From Synergistaceae bacterium (GTDB taxonomy: Bacteria > Synergistota > Synergistia > Synergistales > Synergistaceae), in the NCBI GenBank assembly GCA_031271065.1, contig JAISWP010000249.1, forward strand, positions 1-20,520: a DNA stretch of 20,520 bases, read 5' to 3'. Position 1 is the stretch's first letter, and each line of letters opens with the position of its first letter. Shown one piece after another: positions 14,127 to 20,520 of this stretch. A program made the position numbers and the translations under genes. Under the pieces are notes generated by a model that saw nothing but the letters and a program-made list of their open reading frames with translations, was not told the DNA's origin and did not search any database.

Positions 14127-14666
14127 TTATTTGCCGCCGGCCTTGCCGGCCTTGCGGATAACATACTCGCCCGAGTAGCGGATGCCCTTGCCCTTGTAGG
14201 GCTCCGGCGGCCTGTAGGCCCTTATGTCCGCCGCGACCTGACCCACCAGCTGCTTGTCGATGCCGCGGACCGCCACTTTCGTCGGGCCGTCCACCGCAAG
14301 CTCTATGCCGTCCGGAGGCGTCACCTCGACCGGGTGAGAGAAACCCAGGGACATGACGAGGTTTCTGCCCTGCATCTGAGCCCTGTAACCTACGCCGATT
14401 ATTTCGAGGTTCTTCTCAAACCCCCTGCTGACGCCGGTTATCATATTGTTCAGAATGGCCCTGGTCATCCCGTGCGCGGCCCGGCTGCTCTTTTCTTCGT
14501 CGGCGCGGGTGACGGTTATCTTGCCGTCTTCCACGGCCACGCCGATTACGGGGAGTATGCCGAATTTCAGCGTCCCCTTAGCGCCTTTGACCGTGACCTC
14601 TCTGCTCTCTATTTTGACGTCCACGCCCTCCGGAATGGCTATCGGTTTGCGTCCGATACGAGACAT
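14127..14666 (-). CDS. rplF: 50S ribosomal protein L6
   Basis: L6 lies near the sarcin-ricin loop and the factor-binding site of the 50S subunit. The 179-residue protein starts MSRIGRKPIAIPEGV and carries the duplicated L6 fold: VTVKGAKGTL in the first half and the hallmark PEPYKGKGIRYSGEYVIRKAGKAGGK at the end. The ATG follows TAGGAGG, in which the TAG is the rpsH stop codon. Length is typical. Confidence 0.97.
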   Translation of the reverse strand: MSRIGRKPIAIPEGVDVKIESREVTVKGAKGTLKFGILPVIGVAVEDGKITVTRADEEKSSRAAHGMTRAILNNMITGVSRGFEKNLEIIGVGYRAQMQGRNLVMSLGFSHPVEVTPPDGIELAVDGPTKVAVRGIDKQLVGQVAADIRAYRPPEPYKGKGIRYSGEYVIRKAGKAGGK

Positions 14667-14677
14667 ATCTCTTCCTC

Positions 14678-15082
14678 CTACCAGACGTAGCAGATGACTT
14701 CGCCGCCGAGACCGCGTCTGCGGGCCTCCGCGTCGGTCATCAGGCCGCTCGACGTCGAAATCAGCGCGATTCCAAGACCGCCCATCACCTTGGGCACGTC
14801 CTCCCTGCGGACGCAGATGCGGCGCCCCGGCTTGCTTATCCGGCGCAAACCCTGGATGACCCTCTCGCGCCCCGATCCGTAGCTCATGTACACACGCAGA
14901 GTCTGTACGGGCATCTTTGGATCCGTTACCGTTTTATAATTGCGGATATAGCCCTCGTCCTTGAGTATACGCGCTATTTCCAGACGCAGCTTACTCATGG
15001 GCATGTCCACCATCTCGTGATAGACGGTGTTCGCATTGCGAATGCGAGTAAGCATATCCGCTACAGGATCTGTGACATGCAT
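14678..15082 (-). CDS. rpsH: 30S ribosomal protein S8
   Basis: S8 binds helix 21 of 16S rRNA early in 30S assembly, and in E. coli represses the spc operon by binding its mRNA. The 134-residue sequence starts MHVTDPVADMLTRIRNA and contains the C-terminal family block STSSGLMTDAEARRRGLGGEVICYVW. Length is typical. The ATG follows GGGAG at about eleven bases. I see no obvious copy of the S8 rRNA site in the short spacer before rplE, but this was not checked by folding. Confidence 0.97.
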   Translation of the reverse strand: MHVTDPVADMLTRIRNANTVYHEMVDMPMSKLRLEIARILKDEGYIRNYKTVTDPKMPVQTLRVYMSYGSGRERVIQGLRRISKPGRRICVRREDVPKVMGGLGIALISTSSGLMTDAEARRRGLGGEVICYVW

Positions 15083-15106
15083 CCCTGTTTACACTCCCTT
15101 CCCGCT

Positions 15107-15292
15107 CTACCAGCTCGACTTGACAACGCCGGGGATCTTTCCCTCGCGTGCCAGGCTCCTGAAGCAGCAGCGGCACATATTGACCATCCGCATATATCCG
15201 CGCGGGCGACCGCACAGCGGGCAGCGGTTGTAACGTCTTACCTTGAACTTCGGCTCCTTAGCCGCCTTGTTTTCAAGACTCTTGCGCGCCAT
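15107..15292 (-). CDS. rpsN: 30S ribosomal protein S14, zinc-binding type Z
   Basis: S14 is a 30S head protein. This is the short 61-residue zinc form, with ligands C24, C27, C40 and C43 in RCPLCGRPRGY and MCRCCFRSLAREGKIPGV, ending VVKSSW. The ATG at 15292 has GGGAGGAG seven or so bases upstream, next to the rplE stop. The frame stays open well upstream of this ATG, but that part overlaps rplE and does not belong. It sits in the normal place between rplE and rpsH. Confidence 0.97.
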   Translation of the reverse strand: MARKSLENKAAKEPKFKVRRYNRCPLCGRPRGYMRMVNMCRCCFRSLAREGKIPGVVKSSW

Positions 15293-15306
15293 CTTCTCTC
15301 TCCTCC

Positions 15307-15849
15307 CTACTTCGCGAAAGGCATCCCCAGTTCGGCGAGAAGCGCGTAAGCCTCTTCGTCGGTGGGGGCGCTCGTCACAAACGATATATTCATGCCGCGC
15401 ATACGCATGATCTTGTCGTATTCGATCTCTGGAAAGAGAAGCTGTTCCCGCAGACCCAGGTTGTAGTTGCCTCTCCCGTCGAAACCCCTCCGGGCCACTC
15501 CCTGGAAGTCCTTGATTCTGGGAAGAGCGATGGAGATGAGCCTGTCGGCGAACTCCCACATCCTGACGGAGCGGAGCGTGACACAACATGCCACCGGCAT
15601 ACCCTCGCGGACCTTGAAACCGGCCACGGACCTGCGGGCGCGTTTCATCATGGGCCGCTGCCCGGTTATCGCGGCGAGTTCGTTTATCGACGCATCCATC
15701 TGCTTCATATCCACTTTGGCCTCGCTGACCCCTATGTTGACGACGATCTTGACCAAATTAGGTATCTGCATAGGGCTCGTGTACTCGAACTGGTTTTTCA
15801 GCCTCGGCGCGACCTCATTCTTGTATTTTTCCAAAAGACGCGGAATCAT
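15307..15849 (-). CDS. rplE: 50S ribosomal protein L5
   Basis: L5 binds 5S rRNA and contacts P-site tRNA. The 180-residue protein begins MIPRLLEKYKNEVAPRLK and shows the family blocks MQIPNLVKIVVNIGVSEA, ITGQRPMMKRARRSVAGFKVREGMPVACCVTLR, and RIKDFQGVARRGFDGRGNYNLGLREQLLFPEI. It ends with an alpha-helical GMPFAK. The ATG at 15849 follows AGGGGG at about ten bases, next to the rplX stop. An open frame extends further upstream but overlaps rplX. Confidence 0.97.
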   Translation of the reverse strand: MIPRLLEKYKNEVAPRLKNQFEYTSPMQIPNLVKIVVNIGVSEAKVDMKQMDASINELAAITGQRPMMKRARRSVAGFKVREGMPVACCVTLRSVRMWEFADRLISIALPRIKDFQGVARRGFDGRGNYNLGLREQLLFPEIEYDKIMRMRGMNISFVTSAPTDEEAYALLAELGMPFAK

Positions 15850-15863
15850 CTTCGTCCAGCCCC

Positions 15864-16190
15864 CTATGCCTTGTCGATTATCTCGCCGCACTTTTTGCAC
15901 AGACGGACTTTTTTCCCGTTGTCGAGAAAAGCGCGGCCGACCCTCGTGGGCTTTCCGCATGTCGGACAGACGAGCATCGCCTTCGAAGCGTTCACGGGGG
16001 CCTCCATCCTGATAAGGCCGCCGCGCGGATTCTTCTGGGTGGGGCGGGTGCTCTTTGTCACCATGTTTACGTTTTCCACGACTATAAGCTCGCGGGACAA
16101 GTCGCGGCGCAGAATATTGCCCTCTTTGCCTTTGTCCTTGCCCGAAATTATATACACGCGGTCACCCTTGCGAAGTCTCATTTTAGGCAT
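15864..16190 (-). CDS. rplX: 50S ribosomal protein L24, with zinc-ribbon cysteines
   Basis: L24 starts 50S assembly by binding the 5' end of 23S rRNA. The 108-residue protein has the KOW motif (RLRKGDRVYIISGKDKGKEGNIL) and the family segment NMVTKSTRPTQKNPRGGLIRMEAPVNASKAMLVCP. The C-terminal part carries two CxxC pairs (CPTC and CKKC), predicting a bound zinc, as in many Gram-positive L24 proteins. The ATG follows AAGGGAGG. An in-frame ATG at codon 4 is possible but less well placed. Confidence 0.97.
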   Translation of the reverse strand: MPKMRLRKGDRVYIISGKDKGKEGNILRRDLSRELIVVENVNMVTKSTRPTQKNPRGGLIRMEAPVNASKAMLVCPTCGKPTRVGRAFLDNGKKVRLCKKCGEIIDKA

Positions 16191-16204
16191 GATACCCGCC
16201 TCCC

Positions 16205-16573
16205 TTACACTACTTCGGGCGCGAGGGAGACTATGCGCGTATAACGCTTTTCCCTCAGTTCCCTGGCGATGGGGCCGAAGATACGGGTACCCTTCGGGTC
16301 GCCGTTGTTGTCTATCAGAACCGCGGCGTTATCGTCGAACCTGACGTAGGAGCCGTCCTTGCGGCGGACTTCCTTCTTCGTCCTGACTATAACCGCTTTG
16401 ATGACGTCCCCCTTGTTCACGTTGCTGTTCGGTATGGCTTCCTTGACGGAAGCCACTATGACGTCTCCCACCGAACCGACCCTGCGGAATGAACCGCCCT
16501 TCACCTGAATGCAGAGGATCTTCTTGGCGCCGGAGTTATCCGCCACATTGAGCACTGTGCGCAGCTGGATCAT
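16205..16573 (-). CDS. rplN: 50S ribosomal protein L14
   Basis: L14 lies at the subunit interface of the 50S. The 122-residue protein has exactly the family length and reads MIQLRTVLNVADNSGAKK, VGDVIVASVKEAIPN, AVIVRTKKEVRRKDGSYVRFDDNAAVLI and GTRIFGPIARELREK. The ATG at 16573 overlaps the rpsQ stop (ATGA), so the two are coupled. The frame upstream is open but belongs to rpsQ in another frame. Confidence 0.97.
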   Translation of the reverse strand: MIQLRTVLNVADNSGAKKILCIQVKGGSFRRVGSVGDVIVASVKEAIPNSNVNKGDVIKAVIVRTKKEVRRKDGSYVRFDDNAAVLIDNNGDPKGTRIFGPIARELREKRYTRIVSLAPEVV

Positions 16574-16869
16574 TCCGACGCATCCTCCCCATCGGTCTCC
16601 GCTCCGAGAACCGGCGCGCGCTCTATTATCTGCGCAACGCGCCACCTCTTGTGACGGCTCAGCGGACGCGTCTCCTCTATCTGGATGCGGTCGCCGGGAC
16701 GGCACTCGTTGGTTTCGTCGTGGGCCATGTACTTTTTCACGCGGAGAACGGGTTTCCCGTAAAGGGGGTGTTTAGACATTCTGTCGACGCGGACGACTAC
16801 CGTCTTGTCCATCTTGTCGCTCACCACTATACCCGTCCTTACTTTACGATGAGGAATTCTTTCCTCCAC
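16570..16869 (-). CDS. rpsQ: 30S ribosomal protein S17
   Basis: S17 is an OB-fold protein that binds the 5' domain of 16S rRNA. The 99-residue sequence has RKVRTGIVVSDKMDKTVVVRVDRMSKHPLYGK, then RPGDRIQIEETRPLSRHKRWRVAQII. A short acidic C-terminal tail (GAETDGEDASE) is slightly longer than in E. coli. The start is GTG after GGGGG, six bases downstream of the rpmC stop. The stop overlaps rplN. Confidence 0.96.
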   Translation of the reverse strand: MEERIPHRKVRTGIVVSDKMDKTVVVRVDRMSKHPLYGKPVLRVKKYMAHDETNECRPGDRIQIEETRPLSRHKRWRVAQIIERAPVLGAETDGEDASE

Positions 16870-16875
16870 CCGAAA

Positions 16876-17091
16876 TTACCCCCTTACTCCCGTCCGCCGC
16901 GCTGCGTTTTCCTTCTCCTGCAGCACAGTGAGGACCCGCGCTATCGTGCGGCGGACTTCCTTGATTCGGCTCGTATTGCCAAGCTGTCCTATCGCGTTCT
17001 GAAACCTCAAATTAAATAGTTCTTCCCTGAACTGGCGATGCTTGTCGCGCAGTTCGTCCACCGTGAGTTCACGAAGTGCCTTGGGATCCAT
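16876..17091 (-). CDS. rpmC: 50S ribosomal protein L29
   Basis: L29 is a small helical protein near the polypeptide exit tunnel, at the docking site for trigger factor and SRP. The 71-residue product shows ALRELTVDELRDKHRQFREELFNLRFQ and RIKEVRRTIARVLTVLQEKE, the two-helix hairpin of the family. The ATG is one base after the rplP stop, with GGGAGTGA nine bases upstream inside rplP. Confidence 0.96.
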   Translation of the reverse strand: MDPKALRELTVDELRDKHRQFREELFNLRFQNAIGQLGNTSRIKEVRRTIARVLTVLQEKENAARRTGVRG

Positions 17092-17092
17092 G

Positions 17093-17512
17093 TCAGCCAG
17101 TCACTCCCTCTCTCGCCAGCATCTTGACCTTGATGGGGAGTTTGAAGGACGCCGTGCGGAAAGCGGCCTCCGCCACGTCGCGCGGAACGCCCTCTATCTC
17201 GAACATCACACGGCCGCGCTTTACAGCCGCGGTCCAATACTCGACGTTTCCCTTTCCTTTGCCCATACGGGTTTCAAGAGGCTTCTCCGTCACAGGGCGA
17301 TCCGGGAATATACGTATCCATATCTTTCCGCCCTTTTTCATCTTGCGGGATATGGCCACGCGGACCGCTTCTATCTGACGGGCTGTTATCCAGCCGTTCT
17401 CGAGGGCCTGAAGCCCGTACTCGCCGAAGTCTATCTTCGTCGCGCCCTTCGATATGCCGCGAAGGGGCGTCAGATGCGGTTTGCGATATTTGACTCTCTT
17501 AGGGGACAGCAT
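17093..17512 (-). CDS. rplP: 50S ribosomal protein L16
   Basis: L16 helps shape the A-site region of the 50S subunit. The 139-residue sequence begins MLSPKRVKYRKPHLTPLRG, continues with KIDFGEYGLQALENGWITARQIEA, and has the RIFPDRPVTEKPLETRMGKGKGNVEYW block. The short basic loop after position 11 differs from the usual RGRMKG form. The ATG follows AGGAGGTAG, where TAG is the rpsC stop. Length is typical. Confidence 0.97.
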   Translation of the reverse strand: MLSPKRVKYRKPHLTPLRGISKGATKIDFGEYGLQALENGWITARQIEAVRVAISRKMKKGGKIWIRIFPDRPVTEKPLETRMGKGKGNVEYWTAAVKRGRVMFEIEGVPRDVAEAAFRTASFKLPIKVKMLAREGVTG

Positions 17513-17518
17513 TGTCCG

Positions 17519-18199
17519 CTACCTCCTGCCCTTTGCCGCCTGGGCCTGTTCGGAGTCGAGGATCAGCGGGCGTTCGAGCATCTCGCCCTTATATATCCAC
17601 ACCTTGACGCCTATAACTCCGTATATGGTGCTGGCCTCGGCGAAACCGTAATTGATGTCCGCGCGGAGTGTCGAGAGGGGAAGCTGCCCTTCCAGATACC
17701 ACTCGGTACGCGCGATCTCAGCTCCGCCCAAACGGCCGGAACACTGTATCTTGATGCCTTTGGCGCCGCTTTTCATAGCCCTGAAGATGGCCTGTTTCAT
17801 GGCCCTTCTGAAGCTGATCCTGCGCTCCAAAGCGGAGGCCACGCCCTCGGCGACTACCTGAGACTCGCTGTCCGGGGTTTTGACCTCCTGTATGTTGATC
17901 ATTATCCTGCTCCCGGTCATAGACTGAAGCTCGTCCCGTATCGACTGTATCTCGGTGCCGCCCTTGCCTATGACGACTCCCGGGCGGGCAGTGAAGACGG
18001 TAAACCGCATGACGTTGCCTATGCGCTCTATCTCTATCCTGCTGATTCCCGCGTTGGACCAGCGTTTTTTCAGCCAATCGCGGAGTTTCAGATCGGCGTG
18101 CAGATATTTCGCGTAATTGCGGCCGTTAGCGTACCAACGGGATTCCCAATCGTATATAACTCCGAGACGATAACCTACCGGGTGAACCTTCTGACCCAC
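17519..18199 (-). CDS. rpsC: 30S ribosomal protein S3
   Basis: S3 forms part of the mRNA entry channel. The 226-residue protein starts MGQKVHPVGYRLG and has the KH domain with GKGG in RPGVVIGKGGTEIQSIRDEL. The C-terminal domain has RRISFRRAMKQAIFRAMKSGAKGIKIQCSGRLGGAEIARTEWYLEG and ends WIYKGE. The start is GTG, about six bases after a GGGAGGG site. Length is typical. Confidence 0.97.
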   Translation of the reverse strand: MGQKVHPVGYRLGVIYDWESRWYANGRNYAKYLHADLKLRDWLKKRWSNAGISRIEIERIGNVMRFTVFTARPGVVIGKGGTEIQSIRDELQSMTGSRIMINIQEVKTPDSESQVVAEGVASALERRISFRRAMKQAIFRAMKSGAKGIKIQCSGRLGGAEIARTEWYLEGQLPLSTLRADINYGFAEASTIYGVIGVKVWIYKGEMLERPLILDSEQAQAAKGRR

Positions 18200-18213
18200 T
18201 GTTCAGCCCTCCC

Positions 18214-18555
18214 TTATTTCTCTGCCACTTTGACAGTGATGTGACTGGTGTGATGCCTGAACGGATGCGCGCGGCCATGGGAAACCGGGCGGAAACGCCT
18301 CATGTAAGACCCCTGGTCGGCAGTGGCGCTCACGACGAACAGTCTGTCAAGGTCGAGCCCCAGGTTATGCTCGGCGTTAGCGAGAGCGCTTTTCAGCGTT
18401 TTCTCGATGTACCTGGCGCCCCTGTTGGGCGTGAACTTCAGGATCGCCAAGGCGTCCGACGCCTTCCTGCCCCTGATGAGTTCCAGTACCTGACGCGCCT
18501 TGTCGGTCGAAATGCGAACCTGCCAGGCAGTTGCTTTCGCTTCTTTGGATTCCAT
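18214..18555 (-). CDS. rplV: 50S ribosomal protein L22
   Basis: L22 lines the nascent peptide exit tunnel, where macrolide resistance changes can arise. The 113-residue protein has the family blocks KARQVLELIRGRKASDALAIL, KFTPNRGARYIEKTLKSALANAEHN, and the tunnel loop followed by RPVSHGRAHPFRHHTSHITV. The second ATG (18555) is preferred because the GGGGGG run ends six bases upstream; the ATG at 18561 directly abuts it. The upstream TAG of rpsS overlaps the ribosome binding region. Confidence 0.96.
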   Translation of the reverse strand: MESKEAKATAWQVRISTDKARQVLELIRGRKASDALAILKFTPNRGARYIEKTLKSALANAEHNLGLDLDRLFVVSATADQGSYMRRFRPVSHGRAHPFRHHTSHITVKVAEK

Positions 18556-18566
18556 CTGCATCCCCC

Positions 18567-18851
18567 CTACTTCTTGACCCTGGAGGAACGTTCCTGACCC
18601 GCGTGACCGCCGAACCTCCGCGTCGGCGAGAACTCGCCGAGCTTGTGTCCGATCATGTTGTCGCTTATGTACACGGGTATATGGATCTTTCCGTTATGTA
18701 CGGCGATAGTGTGCCCGATCATTTCGGGCGTGATGCTTGAACGCCTTGCCCAAGACTTGATGACCCGTTTTTTGCCGGTCTCGTTCATGTCCTCAATGCG
18801 TTTCAAGAGTTTGGCGTCTACATATGGTCCCTTTTTTAAAGAGCGAGCCAT
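18567..18851 (-). CDS. rpsS: 30S ribosomal protein S19
   Basis: S19 lies in the 30S head with S13 and S14. The 94-residue protein begins MARSLKKGPYVDAKLLKRI, has TWARRSSITPEM-like sequence (KSWARRSSITPEMIG), then HNGKIHIPVYISDNMIGHKLGEF and SPTRRFGGHAG. Length is typical. The ATG follows TAGGAGG at about nine bases, after a 20-base gap from rplB. Confidence 0.97.
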   Translation of the reverse strand: MARSLKKGPYVDAKLLKRIEDMNETGKKRVIKSWARRSSITPEMIGHTIAVHNGKIHIPVYISDNMIGHKLGEFSPTRRFGGHAGQERSSRVKK

Positions 18852-18871
18852 GCGATAATCCTCCTAAAACT

Positions 18872-19696
18872 CTACTTGCTGCGCCTGCGGACTATGAACT
18901 TATCCGAAGGCTTGCGTTTACGGGTCCTGTAACCCTTGGCGGGCGTGCCCCAGGGTGAGACGGGATGCTTGTGGGATTTGCTGCGGCCCTCTCCCCCGCC
19001 CATAGGATGGTCTACCGGATTCATCACCATGCCGCGCACGTGAGGCCTGCGCCCCTTCCAGCGGGTACGCCCCGCCTTGCCGCCGACGATGTTCTCATGT
19101 TCCTCGTTGCCGACCTGACCGATAGCGGCGGTGCACTCGAGGAGAACGAGGCGCAATTCGCTGGAGGGCATACGCACGAAAGCGTATTTCCCCTCCTTGG
19201 CCATGATCTGCGCGGAAACGCCCGCGGAACGCACTGCCACCGCGCCTCTCCCGGGCTCGAACTCCAGGTTGTGAATGACCGTACCGTCCGGTATATCCTT
19301 CAGCTTGAGGGCGTTGCCCGGCTTGATGTCGGAGCCCGGTCCCGCCATGATCTCGTCGCCGACGCCAAGCCCGTTGGGCGCCAGTATGTAGCGCTTCTCG
19401 CCGTCTTTGTAATTCACCAGGGCGATGCGGGCCGAACGGTTAGGATCGTACTCTATCGACGCGATGCGCCCGGGCACTCCGACCTTGTCGCGCTTGAAGT
19501 CTATTATCCTGTATATCCTGCGCGCGCCGCCGCCGCGGTGCCGCATCGTGATACGCCCGGTGTTGTTGCGTCCGGCGTTCGATTTGAGCGACTCCGTGAG
19601 ACTGCGTTCCGGCGTGGATTTCGTGATCTCCGCGAAATCGGGAGTTGTCATGAAACGGCGGCCCGGCGTGGTAGGACGATATTTTTTAATGCCCAT
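18872..19696 (-). CDS. rplB: 50S ribosomal protein L2
   Basis: L2 is required for subunit association and peptidyl transferase activity. The 274-residue protein starts MGIKKYRPTTPGRR and has RNNTGRITMRHRGGGARRIYR, VRSAGVSAQIMAKEGKYA, and the C-terminal MNPVDHPMGGGEGR and GYRTRKRKPSDKFIVRRRSK. The functionally important His of VDHP (residue 230) is present. The second His of the usual HPHGGGEGR motif is Met232 here. The ATG follows AAGGGGGG after a 15-base gap from rplW. Length is typical. Confidence 0.97.
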   Translation of the reverse strand: MGIKKYRPTTPGRRFMTTPDFAEITKSTPERSLTESLKSNAGRNNTGRITMRHRGGGARRIYRIIDFKRDKVGVPGRIASIEYDPNRSARIALVNYKDGEKRYILAPNGLGVGDEIMAGPGSDIKPGNALKLKDIPDGTVIHNLEFEPGRGAVAVRSAGVSAQIMAKEGKYAFVRMPSSELRLVLLECTAAIGQVGNEEHENIVGGKAGRTRWKGRRPHVRGMVMNPVDHPMGGGEGRSKSHKHPVSPWGTPAKGYRTRKRKPSDKFIVRRRSK

Positions 19697-19711
19697 TTGC
19701 CCCTTCCCCCC

Positions 19712-20008
19712 TTAAATCCCGGCGCCGTCGAAGAACTCGATGCGCTGTCCCTCGATGAGGGTGACTATGGCCTTTTTCCACGAGCGCGAGCGTCCGGTGA
19801 AACGGCCCATTCTTTTGGGCTTCGAATGCACGTTTATGGTGTGCACGCCCGAGACCTTGACCTTGAACACCTCTTCCACCGCGCGCCGGATATCTATCTT
19901 GCCGGCGCTCCGAAGCACCTCGAAGGTGTATTTGTTCTGCGACATCATCCTGCTTGTTTTCTCCGTGATTATCGGACGGATGATTACGTCGTGGGCAGCC
20001 GCGATCAT
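19712..20008 (-). CDS. rplW: 50S ribosomal protein L23
   Basis: L23 sits beside the exit tunnel and is the main docking site for trigger factor and SRP. The 98-residue protein has VIIRPIITEKTSRMMSQNKYTFEV, the helix KIDIRRAVEEVFKVKVSGVHTINV, and the basic loop KPKRMGRFTGRSRSWKKAIVTL. The ATG at 20008 overlaps the rplD stop (ATGA) and follows a strong GAGGAGGTG site inside rplD. The frame is open upstream, but that region is rplD. Confidence 0.97.
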   Translation of the reverse strand: MIAAAHDVIIRPIITEKTSRMMSQNKYTFEVLRSAGKIDIRRAVEEVFKVKVSGVHTINVHSKPKRMGRFTGRSRSWKKAIVTLIEGQRIEFFDGAGI

Positions 20009-20520
20009 GCGAACACCTCCTCGATTTTCCGGACCGCTTCCGGAGTGGCGATGAGCTTGACGTGGTTCAGGATGTCGTAAACGTTTATGCTGTCCACGTG
20101 CAGAACCGACGCGCCCGGTATGTTGGACGCCGATTTGATCACGGGACCATTGCTCTCGTGAAGCAGAAAGAGAGGCTTGGCGGCAGCGCCGGCGGAATCG
20201 AGGAATCTGATCATCTCTCTGGTCTTCGGAGCCGCCAGGTCGAACTTGTCGACCACTATCATATTGTTCTCCTGAACCTTCAGAGTGAGAGCGCTTCTCA
20301 AGGCTATCCGGCGAACTTTCCTGTTCACCTTCTGATGATAATCCCTGGGATGCGGCCCGTGGGCCACTCCGCCGCCTACCCACACCGGAGAGCGGTTGCT
20401 GCCGGCGCGGGCCCTGCCGGTGTGCTTCTGCCTCCAGGGTTTGCGTCCGCCGCCCCGCACGTCCGAGCGGTCCTTCGTGCTGTGGGTGCCGACCCTCATG
20501 TTCGCGAGGTGGGCCACCAC
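20005..20520 (-). CDS. rplD: 50S ribosomal protein L4, 5' part beyond window
   Basis: L4 extends a loop to the exit tunnel and, in E. coli, autoregulates the S10 operon. The visible 171 or so C-terminal residues contain RVGTHSTKDRSDVRGGGRKPWRQK, then TGRARAG, GPHPRDYHQKVNRKVRRIALRSAL, and a C-terminal domain ending PEAVRKIEEVFA. About 30-35 N-terminal residues should lie beyond base 20520, judged by a usual length near 205. The commonly seen QKGTGRAR motif is QKHTGRAR here. The stop overlaps the rplW start. rplC and rpsJ are expected upstream. Confidence 0.96.
   Translation of the reverse strand: MVAHLANMRVGTHSTKDRSDVRGGGRKPWRQKHTGRARAGSNRSPVWVGGGVAHGPHPRDYHQKVNRKVRRIALRSALTLKVQENNMIVVDKFDLAAPKTREMIRFLDSAGAAAKPLFLLHESNGPVIKSASNIPGASVLHVDSINVYDILNHVKLIATPEAVRKIEEVFA

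Noticed and set aside
17042..18244. Plus-strand open frame of 400 codons opposite rplP and rpsC
   Set aside because: Antisense shadow of ribosomal protein genes; no family pattern and no ribosome binding site.
18965..20080. Plus-strand open frame of 371 codons opposite rplB and rplW
   Set aside because: Antisense shadow without recognisable domains.
1..20520. tRNA or rRNA genes, CRISPR arrays, insertion sequences, prophage or toxin-antitoxin genes
   Set aside because: None seen on either strand; all space is taken by housekeeping genes with short spacers.

Overview
The window is a compact piece of bacterial chromosome, GC-rich by eye, with almost no non-coding DNA. It holds the downstream part of a ribosomal protein superoperon (S10-spc-alpha order) on the minus strand, and a short unrelated set of genes on the plus strand at the left. 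The organism looks like an anaerobic bacterium of the Synergistota or Clostridia type; I lean to Synergistota, but this is an inference. The clues are the Gram-positive-like order adk-map-KOW-infA-rpmJ-rpsM-rpsK-rpoA-rplQ-ecfA1-ecfA2-ecfT-truA, the zinc forms of S14, L36, L24 and adenylate kinase, frequent GTG and TTG starts, and frequent ATA (Ile) and AGG (Arg) codons despite high GC.

Left region, plus strand (1-3471): the 3' part of a hybrid sensor histidine kinase (ATPase, receiver, Hpt, C-terminal helical tail), followed by rsmD and coaD. The three are joined by overlapping stop/start codons and look like one transcript. After a 60-90 base gap with an extended -10 promoter comes a single-domain Old Yellow Enzyme family oxidoreductase. 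It converges on truA across only 22 bases.

Right region, minus strand (20520 down to 3494): rplD (partial), rplW, rplB, rpsS, rplV, rpsC, rplP, rpmC, rpsQ, rplN, rplX, rplE, rpsN, rpsH, rplF, rplR, rpsE, rpmD, rplO, secY, adk, map, a KOW-domain RNA-binding protein, infA, rpmJ (41 codons), rpsM, rpsK, rpoA, rplQ, then ecfA1, ecfA2, ecfT and truA. Gaps are mostly 0-20 bases and many neighbours overlap, so translational coupling is probably widespread. The only sizeable spacer (126 bases, between rpoA and rplQ) is full of competing inverted repeats. rpsD is not next to rpoA.

The products together build the ribosome, initiate translation (infA), export and mature proteins (secY, map), balance adenylates (adk), transcribe (rpoA), modify rRNA and tRNA (rsmD, truA), make coenzyme A (coaD) and energise vitamin uptake (ecfAAT). 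I found no clear undescribed system. The points most worth a second look are the structured rplQ leader, the KOW protein, sequence changes in the RpoA C-terminal domain and L2, and the kinase fused transcriptionally to housekeeping genes.
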